Shown here: positions 7,316-13,340 of the stretch, piece after piece
How the letters are laid out: each line of letters opens with the position of its first letter
Numbering within the stretch: position 1 is the stretch's first letter
Source of the DNA: a virus
Virus record (IMG/VR): IMGVR_UViG_3300037346_000220
Coordinates: 47,268 to 111,267 of that record
DNA length: 64,000 nt
Strand: one strand, 5' to 3'
Notes under the pieces: model-generated
What the model saw: only the letters and a program-made list of their open reading frames with translations
What the model was told of the DNA's origin: nothing
The model's database searches: none
Made by a program: the position numbers and the translations under genes

Positions 7316-8107
7316 ATGGCAAAAAAAGAAGCAGGCGGTAGGTCAGCATCACAGAATGACTTCCTGGAGCCACTAACACCAGTAAGCGTAACAGCTTCCA
7401 ATGTCGGCACAAGCCGAGTATACAACGACGGAGCTGCCACAGTTTCATTTTCACTTCCAGCTAACTCACCAGCTGCAACTTCTTATTTAGTTACAGCCTC
7501 TACTGGACAAACGGGGACTGGATCTTCATCTCCAGTAACGGTAGAAGGGCTGGGTTCTTCCAGCACTCCAACTTTTACAGTTGTAGCTTCTAACGCATCT
7601 GGCGACTCAGGTTCCTCATCCGCTACAACGGCTATTACAATAACCACAGTTCCAGCAACCATGGCAGCACCATCCGTTAGCACTCCAACTCCTTCATCAA
7701 GCACAAACCAAACAGGAACATCTACAGACTCAGTATCCTGGAGTGCACCAAACAATGGTGGATCCTCAATAACCACTTATCGCTGGACATCCTCTGATGG
7801 AAAGACGGGGACAGAAGCTGGAACATCTGTGTCAGTAAGCCAAGAGGGTGGCTCTGCTCAAACATATTCTGTTCGTGCAGAGAACTCTAACGGATCTGGA
7901 TCTTACTCAAACAACTCTTCAAGCATAACCACTTTTGGATTTACTCCATTTAGTTTTGCTCCTTTTGGGTTTACACCATTTAGCTTTACTCCATTTAGCT
8001 TTACCCCCTTTGGAGCTTTTGGGTTTACCCCCTTTGGAGCTTTTGGGTTTACCCCGTTTAACTTTGCTCCTTTCGGATTCGCTCCATTTAACTTTTCACC
8101 CAGGTAA
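7316..8107 (+). CDS. Fn3-like adhesin with C-terminal Phe-Pro repeats (cassette 2 tip)
   Basis: 263 residues. Two immunoglobulin/fibronectin-III-like domains (~residues 20-110 and ~115-205) show 'SVSWSAPNNGGSSITTYRW' and 'YSVRAENSNGSGSYS', typical Fn3 strands. The last ~58 residues are pentapeptide repeats of type [G/S/N]-F-[T/A]-P-F: nine full units and one partial, twice interrupted by 'GAF'. The repeat is very hydrophobic and has no charge until the final Arg, so it is likely to assemble into an oligomeric tip or bind a hydrophobic surface. It directly follows a fibre gene and precedes an oxygenase-like gene, whose product could modify the repeat prolines (inference). Confidence 0.65.
   Translation: MAKKEAGGRSASQNDFLEPLTPVSVTASNVGTSRVYNDGAATVSFSLPANSPAATSYLVTASTGQTGTGSSSPVTVEGLGSSSTPTFTVVASNASGDSGSSSATTAITITTVPATMAAPSVSTPTPSSSTNQTGTSTDSVSWSAPNNGGSSITTYRWTSSDGKTGTEAGTSVSVSQEGGSAQTYSVRAENSNGSGSYSNNSSSITTFGFTPFSFAPFGFTPFSFTPFSFTPFGAFGFTPFGAFGFTPFNFAPFGFAPFNFSPR
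7933..8103 (+). repeat. In-gene Phe-Pro pentapeptide repeat tract
   Basis: Degenerate 15-nt coding units for x-F-x-P-F. Within it a 24-nt unit beginning CCTTTGGAGC is present twice, identically and head to tail, at 8007-8030 and 8031-8054. This points to recent slippage expansion. Confidence 0.85.
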
Positions 8108-8118
8108 TTCCACCTGTG

Positions 8119-8127
8119 TGATATAAT
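8119..8127 (+). promoter_or_regulatory. Extended -10 promoter with leader and upstream dyad
   Basis: TGA-TATAAT (-10 at 8122-8127), expected start near 8134. AGAAGGGG lies 8 nt before the ATG at 8154. A CAGGT-6 nt-ACCTG inverted repeat (8101-8116), with outer CAC/GTG arms (8097-8099 and 8118-8120), overlaps the preceding stop codon and the -35 position. It is a possible operator or weak RNA hairpin. Confidence 0.55.
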
Positions 8128-8153
8128 TATTAAATAGAGAAGGGGTCTTACCG

Positions 8154-8825
8154 ATGCAACCTGAAAAAGCCATGCCACAACCAATGCAAAGCCATTCTAA
8201 GTCAACTCAGCCACACAAGTTCTTTGAGTCATTTCTAGACAATGACTTGGAGTCTTTAGCAAATGAGTTACAGGCCAGGTACCAGCTAATTGAAAACGTT
8301 GAGATTAGAGGTGTCACTCCTGTCACCGAAGCAGATGGTTGGATAGACTCTGGCAGTGTTTCAACTATGAAGTGGCAACAATACAACGTCTTCCAGTTTA
8401 ACATTCCTGGTGTTCATAACCTTTACAAGGCCTTGTCTGAGATGGTTCACGAAGCCTGTAATTACTATGGAATAGATTTTGAGTCACAGAAATTTGTAGT
8501 CCAAGGCTGGTTCAATATTAACCACACAAAGACTGGGAAGCTAGATTGGCACGACCATGGCCCTGGAGGGGCCCCTCTATTTCACGGATACTATTCCGTA
8601 GCAGCAGAGCCTTCTGAGACACACTATATCGTAACGAACCAGGAAAAAAGAATTAATCATAATGTCAACAATCGTGCAATCTTGTCAGAGATGGCCCACC
8701 CACATGCTATGGCAGATTGGTCTTGGGAAGGCCCAAGAATAACAATCGCATATGATGTTCTTCCTATGGAGCACCTAATACCAGGAGGACCAGGCCAGGA
8801 GCAACATTGGATACCTCTAATCTAA
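8154..8825 (+). CDS. 2-oxoglutarate/Fe(II) oxygenase-like protein, copy 1
   Basis: 223 residues. The motif order fits the 2OG-FeII oxygenase group that uses H-x-H: 'FNINHTKTGKLDWHDHGPGG' (~residues 122-140), 'FHGYYSVAAEPSETHY' (~142-157), a distal His in 'MAHPHAMADW' (~181) and 'RITIAYDV' (~195) carrying the Arg that binds the co-substrate carboxylate. A clear paralogue starts at 60228. Such enzymes hydroxylate protein side chains or small molecules; the substrate here is unknown. It sits between a proline-repeat tip protein and a fibre gene, so virion-protein hydroxylation is a reasonable guess. An in-frame ATG at 8172 is an alternative start. Confidence 0.65.
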   Translation: MQPEKAMPQPMQSHSKSTQPHKFFESFLDNDLESLANELQARYQLIENVEIRGVTPVTEADGWIDSGSVSTMKWQQYNVFQFNIPGVHNLYKALSEMVHEACNYYGIDFESQKFVVQGWFNINHTKTGKLDWHDHGPGGAPLFHGYYSVAAEPSETHYIVTNQEKRINHNVNNRAILSEMAHPHAMADWSWEGPRITIAYDVLPMEHLIPGGPGQEQHWIPLI

Positions 8826-8842
8826 AAAAGATTTTATGCTTT

Positions 8843-8962
8843 ATGGGAAAGCACGATATAGTCATAGCTACATGCCCATTCACTAAAGCAGAAGCCAAGT
8901 CCTGTACCAGGTGTGACTTTGGAGACTCTCACAAAAAAGACAGTGGCATGTCCTTTAGCTAA
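8843..8962 (+). CDS. Small Cys-containing protein (39 aa)
   Basis: A 39-residue frame with 'TCPFTKAEAKSCTRCDFGDS': a CPF and a CxxC that could bind one metal ion with a nearby His. It fills most of an otherwise empty 190-base gap and reads like the other small CxxC proteins of this phage. There is no convincing Shine-Dalgarno and no -10 box at leaderless distance, so translation may depend on coupling to the oxygenase gene 17 bases upstream. Its function is unknown, and it could be a chance frame. Confidence 0.4.
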   Translation: MGKHDIVIATCPFTKAEAKSCTRCDFGDSHKKDSGMSFS

Positions 8963-8970
8963 TAAAACAA

Positions 8971-8979
8971 TGTTATACT
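8971..8979 (+). promoter_or_regulatory. Extended -10 promoter for fibre gene
   Basis: TGT-TATACT (-10 at 8974-8979), expected start near 8986. The leader carries AGGAG 6 nt before the TTG start at 9019. Confidence 0.6.
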
Positions 8980-8982
8980 TAA

Positions 8983-9009
8983 CTATCCTGGTATTTTTAT
9001 GCCAGATAG
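8983..9009 (+). promoter_or_regulatory. Hairpin covering part of the ribosome site
   Basis: CTATC-c-TGG pairs with CCA-GATAG around a 10-nt loop (one bulged C). The 3' arm takes in the first two bases of the AGGAG site of the fibre gene. RNA started at about 8986 would lack the outer 5' arm, so the full hairpin could form only in read-through RNA. Confidence 0.35.
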
Positions 9010-9018
9010 GAGATCATA

Positions 9019-10704
9019 TTGCTAATTAGGCTTCAACAAAGAAGAGGTACAGACACTCAGTGGTCTTCCTCAGACCCCGTTCTTGCTGCTGGAGAGATTG
9101 CCCTATCTACCGATGACCAAACATTCAGGATGGGTGATGGAGTAACGGCTTGGTCCTTGTTGCCATATTTTCAGAATGCAGCAGACATAGAAGTAATCCG
9201 ATTAGCCGTCTTGGCAAACGCAAACTCCTATTCTGACACAGAGCTTGATGCAGCTATCTTATCAACTGAGAGTACCCTCTCACAAGCCATCAGCGACTCA
9301 GAGACGGCAGCAAACACTTACACGGATACCGAGATAGCCTCTCTAATTGATTCAGCACCAGAAACTCTAAACACTCTTAAAGAAATAGCAGAAGCCATTG
9401 CTGAGAACGACGGAGACATCGGCACAATTCTTGCAGCTTTAGATACAAAAGCTGCAACCGACCACACGCATACCCTCTCCGACCTAACAAATGTAGACCC
9501 CTCAGGAGCTAATTTAAACGATGTTCTGTTTTTCGACGACTCCGATCAAACCTGGAAGCCAAAAGAACTTATAGGCATCGATGCCATAACTGTAACTACT
9601 GGAGTCCCCACAGGAGCAGGAGAGCTATCCTATAATTCCAACACAGGGGCTTTCAGTTTTGCTCCAGCCATAACTGGAGTTACAGCAGGATCTTTTGGGG
9701 TATTGAATAGCACAACCACGTTTGCTGCATCCACAGGATCTGTATATACTTATTGGGATGGAGCAAAGAAACTAGAAGTGTCCATAACTACGACTTCTAG
9801 TTACGTAAACCTAATAAGCCTGACCAGCGACCACTTCGGCTCGTCCTCGGTAAAGCTTGTTCGGGTGGTTGACTCTGTAGAGACAGATCTCTTCACTTGG
9901 CCAATCTTAGGTACTAGGGACTTTGGCTGGACGTACTACGATCAGCATAATCTAGACGTAGGGACAGTAGTTACCTATAGAATTAAGGGACAGGCGTCAT
10001 CAGGTACCTCGTACATTGGTCAAAACGCTGATGTTCAAATGCATGTTCAAGAAGTAGCTGGGGCTTTGGGAGGACAGCCTACAAGCCCAGACATATCCGT
10101 AGCCGTTGAGGGTACTGGAAGCACCACTGGTGGCTTGGCTTACGACGACGGACTTCTTACTTACACCCCAGTGCTTCCTGCAGCAGCAGCACTATCAGAA
10201 TTAACTGACGTAGATTTAACTGGATTGTCAGACACGGATGTCTTAGCTTATGATCTAGCCTCTGGAACTTGGTTACCAGGTTCTGCAGCATCATCTGTAG
10301 CCCAACTTTCCGACGTAGACCTAACAGGCATGATTGATAAATCCCTGTTGCAGTACTCTTCTTCATCGGATAAGTGGGAAGCTACGTCTATAGACATAGC
10401 TCCAAGTCTTGTAGCTTTTAACCCCAGGTACGGACCCTACACTTTTGAGATCACAGACAAAGACAAGATGGTAGAATGTACATCGGAGGTTACCTTCACG
10501 GTACCCAACAACTCTTCAGTAGCCTTTCCAATTGGATCAACGATAACTGTTATGCAGAAAGGTTCTGGTCAAATTACTATTGTGGGAGCTTCTGGGGTGT
10601 CTCTGAACTTCACCCCTAGCAACAAAACAAGGACCCAGTACTCTTCAGCAACTCTAGTAAAGAGAGATACGAATGTCTGGTACTTGATGGGGGACCTAGA
10701 GTAA
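9019..10704 (+). CDS. Tail fibre protein with Mtd-N-like head (cassette 3 fibre)
   Basis: 561 residues from a TTG start (AGGAG 6 nt upstream). Residues 3-47 repeat the cassette-2 head: 'RLQQRRGTDTQW', 'PVLAAGEIALSTDD', 'FRMGDGVTAWSLL'. A shaft with 'ETLNTLKEIAEAIAEND' and a 'DHTHTLSDLTNVDPSGA' segment follows, then a beta domain (~210-330) and 'LSELTDVDLTGLSD' repeats. The C-terminal ~95 residues match cassette 2, with 'GSGQITI', 'LNFTP' and a final 'WYLMGDLE'. The shared ends with a diverged middle suggest recombination-driven exchange of receptor specificity. Its tip gene begins 1 nt after the stop. Confidence 0.82.
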   Translation: MLIRLQQRRGTDTQWSSSDPVLAAGEIALSTDDQTFRMGDGVTAWSLLPYFQNAADIEVIRLAVLANANSYSDTELDAAILSTESTLSQAISDSETAANTYTDTEIASLIDSAPETLNTLKEIAEAIAENDGDIGTILAALDTKAATDHTHTLSDLTNVDPSGANLNDVLFFDDSDQTWKPKELIGIDAITVTTGVPTGAGELSYNSNTGAFSFAPAITGVTAGSFGVLNSTTTFAASTGSVYTYWDGAKKLEVSITTTSSYVNLISLTSDHFGSSSVKLVRVVDSVETDLFTWPILGTRDFGWTYYDQHNLDVGTVVTYRIKGQASSGTSYIGQNADVQMHVQEVAGALGGQPTSPDISVAVEGTGSTTGGLAYDDGLLTYTPVLPAAAALSELTDVDLTGLSDTDVLAYDLASGTWLPGSAASSVAQLSDVDLTGMIDKSLLQYSSSSDKWEATSIDIAPSLVAFNPRYGPYTFEITDKDKMVECTSEVTFTVPNNSSVAFPIGSTITVMQKGSGQITIVGASGVSLNFTPSNKTRTQYSSATLVKRDTNVWYLMGDLE

Positions 10705-10705
10705 T

Positions 10706-11731
10706 ATGGGCATAAAAGCAATCTTGCGAGCAGGACAACAATCTCTTTTGAAAGAGGTTAGCCTAAACTTAAGCTCTGAACCAGACCTCTCTATTGACGC
10801 AAGCCTTGTCAACAACTCTTTAAGCTCAACAACAAGAACAAATGCTAGAGGATCCACGTGGAGTTTTACTAGAGGTACCTGGGGGATTCTGTCAGGAAAG
10901 CTAAAAGCATCTAATCCCTCAAGTTATCCCATTGCCGTAGTTGACGCATTAGTCCCAAACGTAGAAATAAATATTAAAGATATTGGACAGGGCTCTGGAA
11001 CCGCTCTTTGGTATACGGACAGCGATAACTGGTGGGGTGTCGGAGTGTATCAAGACTCTGAGAATTGTAACTGTACAACCTCATACTATAGCTGCAACTG
11101 TACTGCATACAGCTACTGTACAGGTGGCTATACAACCTGCAATTCTGGCAGTGAACAACCTAATGGCACTTGGGCTCAACACTATAGCTATCAGACGTGC
11201 GGCCCAGCTTATGTCTTTAACTACTGCTCTTCTTATGGGACTATTAACTATAATTACACCTATGGGTACACTAATACAGGCTGTACGGGGTACTCCCAAG
11301 GTAGTAACGCCGTTTGTACAACTCATCAAAATACTGTGATACATCAAAACTACGCATTTGTTTGTAACTCTTCGACCTATACTTGCAATCAGTGGGCTGG
11401 GGGCTCAAGCTGCTCAATATGTGCCTCAACAAGTTGCCAAACTTGCTACCCAGCGTATGTTAGAATGGTAAGGTCAGCATCAGCTACAGTTTCCACGTTG
11501 GCAACGTATGCAATTGATTATGTGGCAAGGTCTCTAAGAGTTTTCGTAAAAGACAAGCAAGTTACCATCCAACCATTTTCTGACGCAGCTGGGAATACAT
11601 CTATTGGAAGCGAGATAATCTATGATGCGTCAGCAGCGACAGAGACTACAAAATTTGGAATTCTGATTTCACCTTCATCTTACGATGAGCAAGGATCCAT
11701 ACAAGATATATCTATCAAAAGGAGATACTAA
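10706..11731 (+). CDS. Lectin-like adhesin with Cys/Tyr-rich insertion (cassette 3 tip)
   Basis: 341 residues. The outer parts read as one concanavalin/LamG-like beta sandwich: 'STWSFTRGTWGILSGKLKAS' and 'TALWYTDSDNWWGVGVYQ' before, 'VRMVRSASATVSTLATYAID' and 'LRVFVKDKQVTIQPF' after. Between ~residues 118 and 250 an insertion rich in Cys (16), Tyr, Thr and Asn breaks the fold ('CNCTTSYYSCNCTAYSYC', 'SICASTSCQTC'). It could be a disulfide- or metal-stabilised loop presented at the fibre end. Translation is probably coupled to the fibre gene, because no good Shine-Dalgarno lies close to the ATG. Carbohydrate binding is inferred from the fold only. Confidence 0.6.
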   Translation: MGIKAILRAGQQSLLKEVSLNLSSEPDLSIDASLVNNSLSSTTRTNARGSTWSFTRGTWGILSGKLKASNPSSYPIAVVDALVPNVEINIKDIGQGSGTALWYTDSDNWWGVGVYQDSENCNCTTSYYSCNCTAYSYCTGGYTTCNSGSEQPNGTWAQHYSYQTCGPAYVFNYCSSYGTINYNYTYGYTNTGCTGYSQGSNAVCTTHQNTVIHQNYAFVCNSSTYTCNQWAGGSSCSICASTSCQTCYPAYVRMVRSASATVSTLATYAIDYVARSLRVFVKDKQVTIQPFSDAAGNTSIGSEIIYDASAATETTKFGILISPSSYDEQGSIQDISIKRRY

Positions 11732-11965
11732 ATGTCATTACCAGACATCCCAGCAATATCAGAGATAAACTCAGGCCGATACCCATTTAACATTGCCGTA
11801 GTGATTGACAATGTCGTGTACTCAGTCTTAAACCTACCAGGTTCCCAGGCAGCGCTTTACGCCGCTCAGCCAACATTTGTCCAGGTTGACTTTAATCAGG
11901 TTGTTACAGGTTCGGTCTATAACCCTGCCGATGGAACATTTACTGACCCAGAAGTAAACGAATAG
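11732..11965 (+). CDS. Small fibre-associated protein (family member 2)
   Basis: 77 residues. Strands 'FNIAVVIDNVVYSVLNL' and 'TFVQVDFNQVVTGSVYNPADGTFTDP' follow the same plan as the products starting at 1030 and 12700 (V-x-x-x-G-x-x-Y-x-x-x-D-G-x-F). It begins directly after the stop of the Cys-rich tip gene and has a strong AAAAGGAG site 7 nt before the ATG. It is probably made together with the tip and fibre. Function is unknown; a fibre-cap or assembly role is possible. Confidence 0.55.
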   Translation: MSLPDIPAISEINSGRYPFNIAVVIDNVVYSVLNLPGSQAALYAAQPTFVQVDFNQVVTGSVYNPADGTFTDPEVNE

Positions 11966-11996
11966 GGGGCTAACTCGACAAACCCCCATGGGGTTT
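11965..11996 (+). other. Alternative overlapping hairpins between genes
   Basis: GGGGG at 11965-11969 can pair with CCCCC at 11983-11987. Alternatively AAACCCC (11980-11986) pairs with GGGGTTT (11990-11996) around a 3-nt loop. The two forms exclude each other. There is no U-tract after either, so a classical terminator is unlikely. Confidence 0.4.
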
Positions 11997-12010
11997 AGAT
12001 TGGACAAAAT

Positions 12011-12700
12011 GTGAAGCTTATTAGGTTTACCTCGCATAAAGATTATGAATCATCTGGACAACCTGTCCCAGCAAAGAAGACCGTGCCCCAATGGTTTAAG
12101 GATGCAGAAGTTACCTTTACCGTACCAGGGTCTAAAACTCCTATGTCAGGGTTAAAGAAATGTATACCTTACCTTGATGTTCTGACCTCAGGGTATATGC
12201 TTGTAACTCCAGCTGACATCTATATCTCTCAAAATAAGTCTGGCGATGGCATTGACGTCAAATGGGACGAGTCTCCCTCAGGAAGCTTTATAGATGAGAG
12301 GCCAAAAGAGCTTGGAGCAACAATGCCAAGACCAGAGGGCTTTGCTCCTAATCACATGGTTTGGGTAGGTCGCTGGGGTTGGAAAGTCCCTAGGGGTTAC
12401 AGTGTCCTCGTAACACACCCTTTTAATAGGTTAGATCTGCCATTCCATACTCAGTCTGCTATTATCGATAGTGATAGTTTTTTTGCCCCAGGAAACATCC
12501 CCTTCTTCATAAATAAAAGCTTCTCTGGGAAGATACCAAAAGGGACTCCTTTTGCACAGCTGCTGCCAATTAAGCGTGACAGTTGGAAGATGGTAAAAAA
12601 TGATCAGGCCTTGCTAGAAATTGCAGATCTCCAGGGGCACGTCGTCCGATCTGATGCCCCGTACAGAATGATATCTTGGTTTAGAAAGAAGTATGACTAA
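12011..12700 (+). CDS. Conserved phage protein, DUF6065-like (tentative), copy 1
   Basis: 229 residues from a GTG start. Landmarks: 'TVPQWFKDAEV' near the N-terminus, 'GLKKCIPYLDVLTSGYMLVTPADIYI' (~residues 42-68), 'NHMVWVGRWGWKVPRGYSVLVTHPFNR' (~120-146), 'FIN-x-x-FSGKIPKGTPFAQLLPIKRDSW' (~178-203). The same landmarks occur in the products starting at 63120 and 63844. The all-beta look and the 'G-T-P-F-A-Q-L-L-P-I' strand recall trimeric dUTPase-type folds, but the dUTPase catalytic motifs are absent. Proteins of this kind occur in many large aquatic phages (recalled). Function is unknown. It overlaps the next gene by one base. Confidence 0.6.
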   Translation: MKLIRFTSHKDYESSGQPVPAKKTVPQWFKDAEVTFTVPGSKTPMSGLKKCIPYLDVLTSGYMLVTPADIYISQNKSGDGIDVKWDESPSGSFIDERPKELGATMPRPEGFAPNHMVWVGRWGWKVPRGYSVLVTHPFNRLDLPFHTQSAIIDSDSFFAPGNIPFFINKSFSGKIPKGTPFAQLLPIKRDSWKMVKNDQALLEIADLQGHVVRSDAPYRMISWFRKKYD

Positions 12701-13146
12701 TGACTAAAAAAAGCAAAAATGTAAACAAGGACGGAATTAGGAAGCCAGTTCCTGCCATCGTAAACTTGGAAGCAGCTAGGTTCGTAAAGATCTCTACAGC
12801 CCAGCTAATAAAGATATGGCTAAGAAAAAAGATTATAGGAGAATCAGACATTGCTGGTAAGATTCATGAGCTAGAGCATAAGGCTCTAATGAAGGAGCAG
12901 ACAGAAGACCCGTCTTACAACCCCACCCCCACTTCGGTCAAGGCTTACCACCTAGCTGTAGTCGTTGAGGGCAACGTCGTAGAGATAATGAGGGCTTCAG
13001 ACGGTATGACAGAGATTCTGCTAATGTCCCCAGACTTTATAGTTTACCTTCCAAAAGAGACTGACGTCAAGATTGGAATGGAGTATAAGAACGGAGACTT
13101 TGTAGATGTCGCAGAAGAATTTGCCAAAGATACCACCACTGAATAA
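12700..13146 (+). CDS. Small fibre-associated protein (family member 3)
   Basis: 148 residues. The N-terminal ~75 residues are basic and helical ('STAQLIKIWLRKKIIGESDIAGKIHELEHKAL'). The C-terminal half 'AYHLAVVVEGNVVEIMRASDG' to 'VKIGMEYKNGDFVDVAEEF' matches the plan of the products starting at 1030 and 11732. It is longer than those two by the N-terminal helical extension. As at 1030-1504, the next gene encodes the Cys-rich 'CP-x-x-KW' protein, and the two overlap by 41 bases here. Function is unknown. Confidence 0.6.
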   Translation: MTKKSKNVNKDGIRKPVPAIVNLEAARFVKISTAQLIKIWLRKKIIGESDIAGKIHELEHKALMKEQTEDPSYNPTPTSVKAYHLAVVVEGNVVEIMRASDGMTEILLMSPDFIVYLPKETDVKIGMEYKNGDFVDVAEEFAKDTTTE

Positions 13147-13309
13147 ACCTCAAGTTGCTATAAGCAAAGAAACAAGAGAGGCCAGGTATGACACTTGTAA
13201 GTCCTGTAAGTTTTTTATGAAGATAAACAGTGTGTGTAAACTATGCGGTTGTGATATGGAACAAAAGACTCACGTTCAAGAAGCTACCTGCCCAGCTGGT
13301 AAATGGTAA
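13106..13309 (+). CDS. Small Cys-rich (zinc-binding type) protein, copy 2
   Basis: 67 residues, with 'YDTCKSCKFFMK', 'SVCKLCGCDMEQK' and 'ATCPAGKW'. The order CxxC, CxxCxC, CP-x-x-KW is the same as in the product starting at 1253, so the two are paralogues. They sit in the same gene pairing, which suggests that the pair was duplicated as a unit. It likely binds one or two zinc ions through its cysteines. A role in tail or fibre formation is possible only by position. Confidence 0.65.
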   Translation: MSQKNLPKIPPLNKPQVAISKETREARYDTCKSCKFFMKINSVCKLCGCDMEQKTHVQEATCPAGKW

Positions 13310-13325
13310 AAAAAATAGTTTATTA

Positions 13326-13334
13326 TGCTAAAAT
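13326..13334 (+). promoter_or_regulatory. Extended -10 promoter, leaderless
   Basis: TGC-TAAAAT (-10 at 13329-13334), 6 nt before the ATG at 13341. No Shine-Dalgarno is visible. Confidence 0.5.
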
Positions 13335-13340
13335 AGAAAC

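Noticed and set aside
7933-8103. CRISPR-like repeat array
   Set aside because: The repeats are 15- and 24-nt coding units without spacers, in frame with a real gene.
7903-8184. Minus-strand frame across the Phe-Pro repeat tract
   Set aside because: It exists only because the + repeat has no stop codons in that frame; the product is a repeat artefact.
5443-11731. Diversity-generating retroelement acting on the Mtd-N-like fibres
   Set aside because: No reverse transcriptase or template/variable repeat pair was seen anywhere in the window; the similarity is limited to the N-terminal domain.
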